A stretch of DNA of 64,000 nt from Bettongia penicillata ogilbyi (GCA_023548195.1 JAJHZJ010000009.1:5482715-5546714), one strand, 5' to 3'; positions 25,177 to 36,540 are shown, counted from the first letter of the stretch. Translations and numbers: made by a program. The notes: generated by a model not told the origin, from the letters alone.

Positions 25177-25600
25177 TTCTTCACCTTCTCTGTGTTCTGG
25201 ACTCCTTTAGCTGTTAGTTAAAGCCTATGGACCCCTTCTCAAAACGATGTTTTTAAAAGTACCAATTAAAGTACAAAGAAAATCAGTTTACTGAAACTTG
25301 TTATTCAGTTGTTTCTCAGTCATGTTTCACTCTTTGTGACCCCATTTGGGTCAAAGATATTGGATTGGTTTACTATGTCCTTCTCTAGTTCATTTTACAA
25401 ATAAGGAAACAGAGATAAAAAGGGTTAAGTGACTTGTCCAAGATCACACGGCAAGTAAGTATCTGAGGCTAGATTTGAGCTCAGGAACATGAGTCTTCTT
25501 GACTCCAAGCCCAGCACTCATTGAAATGCAGTTATAAAAATATTTTTTAGAAAGTTCACAGTCCCTAGGATAATAGCTCCTGATCTAGAGCTAGAGAACC
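25177..25600 (+). mobile_element. DNA transposon fragment with nested SINE
   Basis: Opens gggttcttcaccttctctgt and gcctatggaccccttctcaa, then is split by a SINE at about 25298-25522 and resumes with gcagttataaaaatattttt. The same family appears at about 36541-36735, 29572-29745 and 49276-49605. Confidence 0.6.
25298..25522 (-). mobile_element. Marsupial CORE-SINE, antisense, nested
   Basis: ttattcagttgtttctcagt, then gggttaagtgacttgtccaa, then cttgactccaagcccagcac. It lacks the last bases of the usual head. A short TGAAA flanks both sides and may be the remnant target duplication. Confidence 0.8.
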
Positions 25601-25735
25601 TCAGAGGCCACCTAGTCTAGTCCTCTCTACTTACAGATGAAGAAGAGACTCAGAAATGTTAAGTGATTTGCATAAAGTCACCCATAAAAAAAGCATCTGA
25701 AGGGGAATCTGAACCCAATTCCCCTGATTCTAAAA
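25590..25735 (-). mobile_element. MIR fragment, antisense
   Basis: agaggccacctagtctagtc, then gttaagtgatttgcataaag, then tctgaacccaattcccctga. Confidence 0.65.
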
Positions 25736-25829
25736 GCAATGAATCATGGCAGAGAAGTGGCAATGAACATGACACATTTGTGTTCAAACACAGTGGAAGT
25801 TAGGGTAGAGTCAAGTACATCTTTGTAAA

Positions 25830-25935
25830 CTGAGAGAGAGAGAGAGAGAGAGAGATGGATGGATGGCTAGACTGGATGGATGGATGGATGAATAAATGGA
25901 TAGGCAAAAATAGATAAATGAATGAATAAATGAAA
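25830..25935 (+). repeat. GA and GGAT/GAAT microsatellite
   Basis: A (GA)n run is followed by GGAT and then AATGAATAAATG-type tetranucleotide units. Confidence 0.9.
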
Positions 25936-26924
25936 TAATCTGTCAGGACAACAGGCTCCTTGTACTTGCGCCTGGTCTCAGGCAGGCATGGGGAATGCAT
26001 GTTCCCCACCTCATCAGGCTGGTCTTCTTGTTCATTCTCATCTAAGTGCAAAGGCACGTGTAAATGGAGTGCGGAGGGCACTAAGGGGCGCAGGGTGATT
26101 GAAGTGGAGTGGCAGCATTAACCTCGGAAGAGGACAATAGTGGTACGAACTACATTATAGGACTTTGACAGGAAATGAAACCCCAATTGAGAAAATTTGG
26201 TTAATAAGGCTTTTGGAATTCAGGACCAATACTAAGACATAAGATCCTAGGGATGATTAAGGTCCTCCCTGTGATGTCTGCTGCCACAGCAGTTTCTATA
26301 ACCTCATTAAAACCTGCCCACCAAGCTTAGTATAGAATATTTAGTTCTGTAATTAGAATATGGCGCATTTCCATTTGCTAGCAAAGAAAGGGGCATTAAA
26401 GACCTATTGCTGACACACATATGGGCAAGAAAAATGGAAAAGCAAATGTGGACTCTACCCTAAAAAGCACATATATTTAATTAAAGTAGGGGTTGAACTA
26501 CAACCAGTTTTTAGAATTTTTAAAAAGAGATTGATTTAAAAAAAACTAGGCAGGATGGAGCAAGGGAAGGAATCAACCTTATCCGACAGCAAACATGTTC
26601 ACGTGGGCTGTGCTTTCACAAGGCAAGGACTAGCCTTTGTTTTCAGGTGTCACTAGAAGGGTTCTGGAGCCCTAAAATCAAACCCTAAAACCCCAAGGGA
26701 CCTTGCAACTGCCTTTAGGTTCCTAGGGGTGGGAGGACCTTACTCTGAATCACAGCTGTTTCCAAGATAGTCACCTGTACTCCAGGGCAATCTCAGAGTC
26801 TTAGCTCAGAGTCAAGGAGAGATGAAGGAACAGTAGTGGGTTAGATCATGTGTAGGCACCAGAGAAAGAACCAAGAAATAATGAGTTATTGAAGATGGGG
26901 GCAGGGGTTGGATTTTGAGAGTCA

Positions 26925-27004
26925 TTCTAATCAATCAGTAAGCATTTATTATTAAACACTTACTGTGTGCTAATGCTAGGTTAGGTGTTGAAGATATGCA
27001 GATA

Positions 27005-27042
<38 letters not shown>

Positions 27043-27480
27043 TGCACATAGTGGATATCTCCTGAGGGAGCTTACAATCCAAGTCAGGGAAGACAAGATA
27101 TACAAATATATATATATATATGTAGTTAGGGGCAAGAATCAGAAAAGGCTTCATGTAGATAGTGGCACCTTGATCTAAGCCTCAAAGAAAACTAAAGATT
27201 TTACGAGGCAGGGGTTAGGAAAGAGTGCTTTCCAGGCATAGGGAATCACCAGAGCAAAGTCACAGAGATGGGAAATCAAGGGTAATGTATAAAGAATAGT
27301 AAGAAGACCGATTTGATTTGATTGTAATGTGCATAAAGTAGGGGCAAGAGTGGTTTGCAATATGACTAGGAAGATAGGAAAGGGAAAGGTTATAAGGAGT
27401 TTATAGAGGTAATAGGGAGCCACTAGAGCTTAATGAGTAGGGGAGTGACCAAATTATCACTAGGTAGACTTGGAATAACT
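26925..27480 (-). mobile_element. L2 LINE, antisense, with microsatellites
   Basis: Starts with the complement of the L2 3' end (agcatttattattaaacact) and continues through gagtgctttccaggcatagg and gtaatagggagccactagag. A (CA)n run at 27006-27039 and a (TA)n run at 27103-27121 expanded inside it. Confidence 0.75.
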
Positions 27481-28234
27481 GAATGTTGAGAGTTCTTCTA
27501 AGGACAACAAGGCAGTTCACATATCCTCCCAACCCACCTCTCCCATTTCAAAGGTTTAGAGAGACTAAAAAGTAATTTTATGGGGACTGGCCTGAAGTAA
27601 AAGTCCCTGAAGTAACCTTTCAAAGTGTATTGGAACTCCCAAGAATATGATCAAATCAACCCAAATTACTGAGTTTTTCCCAGACAGGGAGCACTGTCCA
27701 GGGCTTCCATGAGGAAGTTGTACTATATAAGGTCTTGCTATAATATAATGAGATAGATTTTTTTCTTAATAGTAGAACTTAGATATCCAAATTAAAGTTG
27801 TCTCCTTATTTAAAATATTCAAAGTTCATCTTCTTTACAATGATCAGAGTAGTCACCTTGGGAGGCCATACACTTACTCCACTGAGTTTGCTACTGTTTG
27901 ACAAAGTTTTGTGATTCCTATTACGGAAAGCCTATAACATATTTGAGGGAATGCTTCATAGGTGGCAAATTTCCAAGTCATTAGAATAGATTTGATTTTT
28001 GGAAACACCAAATGTCATTAAGTGCCAGGTAAGTGATCAAATTGAACGATGTCATTTCATTGTTTTGATTAAAATAAAAATAAAAGGCAACTACAAGGTA
28101 TGACTACGGAGTCATGAGGCTGTCTTACTTGTGTGGTTGTAATCCTATGCTGGCCCCAAAGAACTCTCCAAAACAGAACTCCCTGAAACATGTTTTGATG
28201 TTCTGGGCAATGATAACATTGTTAGAATAGTACA

Positions 28235-28400
28235 ATATAGCATTTGGATCTAGAAGGGATCTTAAAGTTCATGTAATTCAGCCTTGTCATTTTGTAAATG
28301 AGGAATCCAAGACCCAGACAGGCTCAGCAACTTTCCCAAGGTCACAGAACAAGTTAGTGGCAGAGCTGGGACTCTTTATTATGACCTCCTGATTCAAAGA
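28235..28400 (-). mobile_element. MIR, antisense
   Basis: aaatgaggaatccaagaccc, then cccaaggtcacagaacaagt, then ggcagagctgggactcttta. Confidence 0.7.
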
Positions 28401-28949
28401 TTTAAGCTCTCTTTGAGGTCCCCATTTACTAAGGGAAAGGGAGTATCCTAACAAAGCTTGGATGGCCTCTTGTTGTACAAAGATGCTTCTTCCAATACAA
28501 ATTAGACAAAATGGCTATGGAGGACCCTTCTAACTCTGAAATTCTCTAATTCTGAGTAAAAACCTAGGGGATATTTATTGTACTTTACCTGGACTTGGAT
28601 ACTGAAAATACACCAGGAATGGGGGAGCAAAGAGGAATAAAGACATGCAAATGGGAGAGCGGACGGTCTGGCTAATCCACTGTTAGTCATAGGATACCAC
28701 TAGACCCTGTTATTCTTTCAAACTGTCTATATTTCTCTGGGCTCTGAGCTAAAACTGAGATAGTCTTAGGGTAGAGGAAGCTGTCTCTGAAGCAGCCACG
28801 ATTCAGAGCAGAGTCCTTCCTTCCCTAGGAATCCCAAGGCAGTTGCAAGATCCATTGGGACGATTTTAGGGCCCCAGAACCTTTCTGATGACACTTGCAA
28901 AAGAGTTTGAGAACAAAAGGCTAGTCTTTGCCTTGTTCCCAAGGAGACA

Positions 28950-29145
28950 AAAAAAAGAAAGGTCTCATATACGCTAAAATACTTAGAGCAGAACTTTTTG
29001 TAGTAAAAAAGAATTGGAAACCAAGTAGATGTCCATCAGTTGGAAAATGGCTAAATATCTCATGGTACATGAATGCAAAAGAAGATCACTGTATTGTAAA
29101 CAATGGTAAACATGAATATAGAGAAGCAAACCCTTATCACCTCTT
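28950..29145 (+). mobile_element. L1 3' UTR fragment, sense
   Basis: Matches the L1 3' layout: agaattggaaaccaagtaga, tgtccatcagttggaaaatg, tctcatggtacatgaatgca. Confidence 0.7.
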
Positions 29146-29154
29146 GTGGGGAGT

Positions 29155-29965
29155 ATCACAATAGCCTCCTAAATGTTCTCTGTTCCTCACATCTAACACC
29201 TCTCCATCATCCTCCACACAGCTGCCAAAGGGCTACTTCTAAAATCCAGGGCTGACCATATCACTCTCCTAACCAACATAAATTCCAGTGTCTCCCTGTC
29301 GCAACTCAGATCAAATATAGGGACTTTTCTTAAGTTTTTAATGTCCTTCAAAAGCTCTTACTCTACTTTTCCAACATTATTGTATTTATTATTCCCCCTT
29401 TTTTGAGCAGTCTAAGGCGCAGTCAAGACCTGCTTAGTTTGCTGCTGTTTCTCACAGGAGACATTCCATTCCTGCTCCTTTGTACTAACTGTCTTCCATG
29501 CCTAGAATGGATTCCCATACTTAGAATTCCTTTGTTTCCTTCAAAACTTTATTCAAGTGACATCTATCTCAGAGGGTCTTACTCTGGGGTCTGTGAGCTT
29601 TATTTTTCTTATACTTTGATAACTAAATTTAAATATAACTGGTTTCCTTGGTGATCCTAAGTGTTTTATGCATTTAAAAACATTATTATGAGAAGGAGTG
29701 CACAGGTATGCCAAAGGGGTCCATGAACCAGAAGAGTTTATCTCTGCTCTCTGCTCCACATGGAGCCTTTCCTACTCCCCCCAGCTACTAAAGTCTCCCT
29801 GAAATTCACCTTGCATTTATTTTGTCTTTGTCTTGTAAATACTTATGTGTCCAGGTTTGTCCCTTAAGAGAATATAATCTCCTTGAGGACACAGTTTTTG
29901 TAACCCCAGTGCCTAGCATACAGTAAGTACTTAATAAATGCTTGTTGGTTGATCAGTGAATTGGA
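29155..29965 (+). mobile_element. L2 LINE, sense, with nested DNA element
   Basis: A long L2 3' segment: cctcctaaatgttctctgtt, cagtgtctccctgtcgcaac, ttccatgcctagaatggatt, and ending cagtgcctagcatacagtaa. At about 29572-29745 it is interrupted by a DNA-transposon fragment (ccaaaggggtccatgaacca). Confidence 0.75.
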
Positions 29966-30845
29966 AACATATCAACAGGCACAAAAATGAAGTGAGGAGA
30001 ACCAGGAAAATCAATGTATACAACAATGCAAAAGGAAAGAAAAATAAAAACTGAACACTAATTATAATGACAAAGCTTGGCTCCTAAGAACAGAAAGAAG
30101 ACTGTACCTCCCTCCCTTGTTTACAGCAGTGGGGGTCTATGGGTGTTGAATACAGTATATACCAGCAGATTTAGCAACTGTGATTTTTAGTTTTGTTGAA
30201 ATGCCTTCTCCTTTTCTTTCTTTTTCCTCTGTTTTCTCTTTGTTTCCTCTCTCTGAGTGGGACAGTGTGCAGGAATATATTGGGAAGGAAGCGGGGGTAA
30301 AAACAAATGATATAGACAAAAATGTTTAAGGATGGTCAATGCCAGGTTTGAGCATTCACGGAAGCAACTACTTTAGACAGATAGGTAGGAATTTTGAACT
30401 TAGTCTAATAGCAAAATAGTCCAAAACATGGAGGATGGCCTGTGGGGAAGAAGGATAAGAAAATAATTGGGTATTGAGGGTGGAAGAATGAAGAATGCAG
30501 AGCTTCAACCTAAAGCAATATCCTTTGAGGAAGAAGCAGACAGGTCACAGTCCTTCTTTCTCCAGCTGTATATTGATTGTATCACTAGGCCCAGGCATAT
30601 AGCTTTCCCCTCCAAAAAATTTAATCTTTAGAACAACAGTCCTTCAAATACAGACATTCTGGTCTATTTCTGGTTTTGTTTAACAGTACTTCATAATTAG
30701 AGCTTATATAACTAAATCAAATGCAGAAATATAGGTAGGGACTTGCAAACAGAATTAAATGTGATTCTGGGAATGCTCTTATGCTACCAATATTTTTTAA
30801 GGAGAAATCTGTCCCTGAATCCAAGTTTTAGGGATCCTGACTTAC

Positions 30846-30955
30846 CCATTTTGGCATTTTTCCTCCATCAGGATCATGGTGATGATACTGCAAAACGATG
30901 ACCGTCACCACAACAGAAAACCCAACAATGATCATTGTGCTGGCAAAATATTGAG
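30846..30955 (-). CDS. CHRNA7: CHRNA7 exon 9 (M3 and start of cytoplasmic loop)
   Basis: 110 bp, phase 2 to 0, with acceptor ctctgcag and donor TGG|gtaag. It completes an alanine codon and encodes 36 residues: the M3 helix and the start of the intracellular loop, with the triple histidine and [10 protein letters not shown] characteristic of alpha-7. The M3 helix reads IIVGFSVVV. Human, mouse and chicken have leucine at the F position (precursor residue 306), as I recall them. The size equals that of human exon 9. Confidence 0.97.
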
Positions 30956-31229
30956 CTGCAGAGAAAACAGACCTACTTAGCCATAGAAAGTCATCATCAT
31001 CATTCTTCAGTGAGTATCTGCACCAACAATAAAGAGAACAGGCTGAGCTGCACTGTTTCCATTTGCTGCAAGTTATCCCAATTAGTTGGAAGAAGTGTTC
31101 TGAGGAGCAATGACCTTCCTAAGTGCTATGCCCCTGGTAGACAGGAGATGACACAGCCCCTGGCATTTGTCTATACAGAGACTAGCCCTGCTCGTAGAGC
31201 CTAGTTAGTCAGACACCCGCAGGGAAAAC

Positions 31230-31730
31230 AGAAATAATGAATGAAAAGAACATTGGACTTGGCATCAGATCTGGTGTCAAATCCCTCTCTACTACTCATT
31301 AACTATATGACTTCTGGGAAGTCACTTAACCTTTCTGAAACTGAATTTCCTCATCTATTAAAATGGGAATCTTAATTTCTGAACTAAGAATTATTTACAT
31401 CAGACTACAAATACGACCTCATTTGCTTCTCACAATAAGCCTGTGATTATCATCCTCATTTATGGATAAGAAAACTAAGGCTAAATGATTTGTTCAGGGT
31501 CACCCGGGTGGGGTCTAAGGGCCAGGACTTTCTGACTCCATGGCCAGCACTCTGTCCACCACTCCACCTACTTACCTTCAGTGTTCTCATGTGTAAAATG
31601 GGGATGGTAATTGTATCTATGTCACAGGGTTCCTAAGAGGAACAACTCAGATAACATACATTAAAGCATTTTACAAACCTCAGAGCACTATATTAATGCT
31701 GTCATTATCATTATTAAATATTATTATTAG
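31230..31730 (+). mobile_element. MIR (sense) interrupted by another MIR (antisense)
   Basis: A sense MIR runs 31230-31375 (aagtcacttaacctttctga, ttcctcatctattaaaatgg) and appears to resume at about 31575 (gtaaaatggggatggtaatt, then gcattttacaaacctcagag). Between them, 31395-31570 is an antisense copy (gaaaactaaggctaaatgat, ggccagcactctgtccacca). Confidence 0.65.
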
Positions 31731-31992
31731 CTACCTACAGTATCAATGTGATCCACTGAAATGTGAATTTATGCAAATATAAGCTTTTCTTATTTATTAT
31801 TTTTATTGCCACTATTACTGCATAATTTGAGAATCTCCTTGGGGATATGAATAGTGCTTGGTAGATATCAGCCTGGCAACCATTACAGAATGTAAATATT
31901 TGAAATACAGAAGTGAGAAGACTAGAAAGTGAATGCAATGGAAAGAATATAAAAGAACAAAACCTATTTTGCAGCATTACAGCATAAAGCAG

Positions 31993-32160
31993 TGGAAGGG
32001 GAACAGAATGGGAAGTCAGGGGACTTCTCTTGCTCTGTCATTTTCTACATGGTCATATATAGGGAGCCATTTCTGATGCTCAGTTTCCTTATCTATAAAA
32101 TAATAAGAGGGCTGAACTAAATAACCTCTAAAGTTCCTTCCAGTTCTAAATCTAAGATTC
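31993..32160 (+). mobile_element. THER-type SINE, sense
   Basis: cagtttccttatctataaaa, then gttccttccagttctaaatc. Confidence 0.65.
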
Positions 32161-32202
32161 AAGTTACACAACCAAATATCCCACTCCTTCTATAGTTATC
32201 TG

Positions 32203-32456
32203 ACAGCAAGATAGCACAGTGGATAGAGCACTAGGTCTGGAGTCAGCAAGAATCATCTTCCTGAGTTCAAATCTAACCTCAGACACTTACTAGCCATACG
32301 ACCCTGGGCAAGTCACTTAACCCTATTTGCCTCAGTTTCTTCTCTGGAAAACGAGCTGGAAAAGGAAATGGCAAACCACTCCAGTAACTCTGCCAAGAAA
32401 ACCCCAAACAGGGTCACAAAGAATGGGACATGACTGAAAAACGCCAGAACAATCAT
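32203..32456 (+). mobile_element. Full-length marsupial CORE-SINE, sense
   Basis: Well-preserved head (agatagcacagtggatagag), core (gcaagtcacttaaccctatt) and tail (gaaatggcaaaccactccag, then gggtcacaaagaatgggaca). Among the best-preserved SINEs in the window, and only about 20 bp from the young L1-derived element. Confidence 0.9.
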
Positions 32457-33148
32457 CTAAAGTTAAAGTCTATTAAGAAATTAGGGGGGGACGAGCCAAG
32501 ATGGTGGAGTAGAAAGACTCACGTATGCTAGCTCCGAACCCACAGTCCATAAATTTCCTGTAAAAAGAACTCCCCACAAATTCTGGATCAGTGCAAGGCG
32601 CGCAGAAACACAGTCGAAGAGATTTCTGTTCCAGAGAGCCCTGGAAAGCCATCCCCAGGGGTCCATCACGCATCGGACGGTGGAGCCCACCCCTTTGCTG
32701 CCCTGGTTGTGCAGCCCCAAGAGGAGCAGATCCGAGCAGGTTTAAGAGATGGAATCTCCGGCGGCCACGAAGGTCCCTCCACCCACAGGCGCTCCAGGTC
32801 AGTGAGAGAGACTTCAGGGCTGGCCGAGAGGGAAGCAGGGTATCTGCATAACTCAGGCCCCCTCGTGAGGCAGCGGCAGAGTCAGCAGTGGCCCAGAACT
32901 CCCAGAGCAGACAGGAGCTCCATTGCTGAAGGTCTCTGCATAAACCACCTGAGGGAACTGAGCCTGGGAGGTGGCCCTGCCTCCACCTGAGCACCAGAAC
33001 TTAAGCTCACATTGAATAGCAGCCATGCCCTCAACTGAAAGCCCTGAGGCTGGGGAGCAGCATTTGAATCTCAGACCCCAAGCACTAGCTGGGCAGATCT
33101 AGGCAGGGGTAGAGAGGAATCTCAGAAGTCAAGTAACTGGCTGGAAAA

Positions 33149-34249
33149 ATGCCCAGAAAAGGGAAGAAAAATAAGACCATAGAAAGCTACTTTCTTGGGG
33201 GACAGATGGTCCCGCCTTTCATTTCTGATGACGAGGAACAATTCTTACCATGAGGGAAAGACGTGGAGGTCGGGGACTCTGTATCCCAGACATCCGAGGT
33301 GGATATCCAGTGGGCTCAGGCCATGGAAGAGCTCAAAAAGGATTTTGAAAATCAAGTTAGACAGGTGGAGGAAAAACTGGGGAGAGAAATGAGAGAGATG
33401 CAAGAAAAGCATGAAAAACATGTGAATACCTTACTAAAGGAGACCCAAAAAAATGCTGAAGAAAATAACACCTTGAAAAATAGGCTCACTCAATTGGCAA
33501 AAGAGGTTCAAAAAGTCAATGCGGAAAAGAATGCTTTCAAAAGCAGAATTAGCCAAATGGAAAAAGAGGTTCAAAAGCTCACGGAAGAAAATGGTTCTCT
33601 CAAAATTAGAATGGAACAGATGGAGGCTAATGACTGTATGAGAAACCAAGAAATCACAAAACAAAACCAAAAGAATGAAAAAATGGAAGAGAATGTGAAA
33701 TATCTCATTGATAAAACAACTGACCTGGAAAATAGATCCAGGAGAGACAATTTAAAAATTATGGGACTACCTGAAAGCCATGATAAAAAAAGGAGCCTAG
33801 ACATCGTCTTTCATGAAATTATCAAGGAAAACTGCCCTGATATTCTACAACCAGAGGAAAAAATAAGTATTGAAGGAATCCATTGATCACCGCCTGAAAG
33901 AGATCCAAAAAGAGAAACTCCTAAGAACATTGTGGCCAAATTCCAGAATTCCCAGGTCAAGGAAAAAATCTTGCAAGCAGCTAGAAAGAAACAATTCCAG
34001 TATTGTGGAAATACAATCAGGATAACACAAGATCTAGCAGCTTCTACATTAAGGGATCGAAGGGCATGGAATAGGATATTCCAGAAGTCAAAGGAACTAG
34101 GACTAAAACCAAGAATCACCTACCCAGCAAAACCGCATATAGTACTTCAGGGGAAAATATGGTCTTTCAATGAAACAGAGGAATTTCAAGCATTCTTGAT
34201 GAAAAGACCAGAGCTGAAAAGAAAATTTGATTTTCAAACACAAGAATGA
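33149..34249 (+). pseudogene. L1-type ORF1 with two in-frame TGA stops
   Basis: One continuous reading frame of 366 codons plus a terminal TGA, starting at the ATG in aaaaATGcccagaaaagg. It is broken only by TGA at 33251-33253 (codon 35) and 33884-33886 (codon 246), with no frameshift; both sites are plausible former CGA codons changed by CpG decay. Order: a basic, short N-terminus; a long coiled coil (about codons 55-195), which would trimerise; an RRM-like RNA-binding segment around the motif NLKIMGLPES; and a C-terminal domain with RITYPAKPHI and ending near FDFQTQE. Family role: an RNA-binding nucleic-acid chaperone of the L1 ribonucleoprotein. Open pieces begin downstream of each stop, but as it stands this is a pseudogene. 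Confidence 0.85.
33476..33640 (+). repeat. 63-bp tandem repeats in the ORF1 coiled coil
   Basis: Units begin at 33476, 33539 and 33602, each starting with an AAA (Lys) codon. The third unit is partial. Each unit is 21 residues (three heptads) of the form K-x-R-(L/I/M)-x-Q-(L/M)-x-K-E-V-Q-K. A similar unit can be read in the older L1 around 16400-16490. Confidence 0.8.
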
Positions 34250-34383
34250 GAAGAAGCATGAAAAAGTAAACAGCAAAGAGAAGTCATAAGGGATTTACCA
34301 AAGGTGAACTGTTTACATTCCTATATGGAAAGACAATATTTGTAACTCTTAAAACTTTTCAGTATCTGGGTAGTTGGTGGGAC

Positions 34384-34480
34384 CACACACACACATATAC
34401 ACACACACACTCGCACGCACACATGCACACACACATGTATACGTGTGCACGCACTCACACATACACAAATGCATGCACAT
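34384..34480 (+). repeat. CA-rich microsatellite in the L1-derived element
   Basis: Irregular (CA)n interspersed with CG and TG dinucleotides. It lies downstream of ORF1. Confidence 0.9.
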
Positions 34481-35494
34481 ACAGAGACAGATAGCACAGA
34501 GTGAATTGAATAGAATGGGACCATATCTTAAAAGAAATTAAGATAAATGGTGAGAGAGAAATGTAGTGGGAGGAGAGAGGGTGAAATGGAATGGGGTAAA
34601 TTATATCTCATTCAAGAGGCAAGCAGGAGACTTTTTAGTGGAGGGAAAAAGAGGAGAGCTGAGAAAAAAATATGAAGTTTACCTTCATCACATTTGACTA
34701 AAGGAAGGAATAAAATGCACACTCATTTTGGTATGAAAACCTATCTTACAATACTGGAAAGTGGGGGAGAAGGAGATAAGCAGGGTGGGGGGGATGATGG
34801 AAGGGAGGGCAATGGGAGGAGGGAGCAATCCAAAGTCAACACTCTTGGGGAGGGACAGGATCAAAAGACAGAATAGAAACAATGGGGGGCAGGATAGGAT
34901 GGAGGGAAATAACAGTTAGTCTTACACAACATGACTGTTATCGAAGTCATTTGTAAAACTACACAGATATGACCTATATTGAATTGCCTGCCTTCCCAAA
35001 GGGAATGGGTGGGGAGGGAGGGATGGGGAGAATTTGGAACTCAAAATTTTAGGAACAACTGTTTAGTATTGTTGTTGCTACTAGGAAATAAGAAATACAG
35101 TTAATGGGGAATAGAAAGTCATCTGGCCTTACAGGACAAAAGAGAAGATAGGGACAAGAGAAGGGAGGGATGATAGAAGAGAGGGCAGATTGGTGATAGG
35201 GAAAATTAGAATGCTCGGTGTATTGGGGTGGGGGGAGGGGATAAATGGGGAGAAAATTTGGAACCCAAAATTTTGTGAAAATGAATGTAAAAAGTTAAAT
35301 AAATAAATTTATATTTAAAAAAGAAAGAAAGAAATTAGGGTAAAAAAAAACCCTGAAGGACTAACTCTATAAAAGGTACAAATTTCACTTTATAGTTTTA
35401 TTATATCTTTTTCTCCATGTCTATAAAGTATACAGGAAAACACAAAGGATCTGTGCCTTCATCAGCTTCAGTGACTCTTGCAACTGTAATTTAG

Positions 35495-35630
35495 CAGAGA
35501 AGTCCAAGGAGCTTCCTGGGACACGTAGAAATGAAGTGGTTTGCCCAAAGTTACATAGCTACCAAGTGTCAGAGAGCAGGATACTCAGTGTTTCTCTTGA
35601 GTCCAAACCTCAGACGCCAGTCGCTATCAG
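35495..35630 (-). mobile_element. SINE fragment, antisense
   Basis: tttgcccaaagttacatagc, then ctaccaagtgtcagagagca, then gagtccaaacctcagacgcc. Confidence 0.6.
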
Positions 35631-35649
35631 GCATTGCCTTCCCTGTTCA

Positions 35650-35868
<219 letters not shown>

Positions 35869-36540
35869 TTAGGGAAGGATGGAGGGAAGTTTTGACAAGA
35901 ACTGAAGACATTATCTTTCATTTAAAATACCTGTTCCCATGACACGTGTTATCTAGGATGTGATCCTAGTAAAGTCACCTACCATCTCTGAGTTTCAGAT
36001 TCCTCACCTATAAAAAATGAGAATGATAAAATCTGCGTTCCCTATGCCTTGAGGTTATTGTGAGTGTATTGCTTTTGAAACTTTAAATTGCTATAGGAAA
36101 AAAAATTCAAGCTATTTATTTTCTTTCTTTATTTACTTTACTGGGAATCTCTCCAATTTTCTTCCTTGTTATATGGCCATAAAGACCCTCCACTACTTGA
36201 AAACAAACTGCAAGTGACTTACAACTGGACTCAATTCTCCAAAGGGATTAAATCACTCCCTGGAAGCAAGTTATATCCTCTGGGGACACAGTTACTCTTT
36301 CAGGCCTGGAGAGGATAATAGGAAAGCATTGTTGCTGCTATACTGGAATGTTAGAATTTAAATTTATAGCTCCAAGACATCCCAAGTCTAAAAAAATCCC
36401 TCTAACACAAAAAGTCTATATAAAGAAAATTTTATTATGACCAAAACATTTTGATGCCCCAGCTAATGACCCATAGAAAGAGTGTTCTGTTGATCTGAAT
36501 AAACTTAACTCTAGACAACTATTTTCTACTGTCTCGTGAT

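Larger units (their letters stand above)
20782..30845 (-). other. CHRNA7: CHRNA7 intron 9
   Basis: 10,064 bp, the longest complete intron here. It is packed with SINE, L2 and hAT fragments listed separately. The 200-300 base gaps between them are AT-rich with no recognisable content. Confidence 0.9.
32487..35328 (+). mobile_element. Young ORF1-only L1-derived (HAL1-like) retroelement
   Basis: About 2.84 kb between perfect 12-bp direct repeats aagaaattaggg (32475-32486 and 35329-35340), a target-site duplication. The insertion point (att|aagaaa) fits the L1 endonuclease preference. Layout: a GC- and CpG-rich 5' UTR starting acgagccaagatggtggag; ORF1 (33149-34249); a region with a CA-rich microsatellite (34384-34480) and G-rich tracts; two similar 3' end motifs (near 35031 and 35257); then an A-rich tail. 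No endonuclease or reverse-transcriptase ORF2 is present, so it would depend on L1 ORF2p supplied from elsewhere, as HAL1 elements do. It lies antisense to CHRNA7 in intron 8. Confidence 0.85.

Noticed and set aside
32203..32456. Possible tRNA gene in SINE heads
   Set aside because: The tRNA-like heads of the SINEs keep promoter boxes but lack a foldable anticodon arm; they belong to retroposons.
32591..32990. Two sense ORFs in the L1-derived 5' UTR (86 and 93 codons)
   Set aside because: GC-rich, stop-poor 5' UTR; they end before ORF1 and have no recognisable domain.
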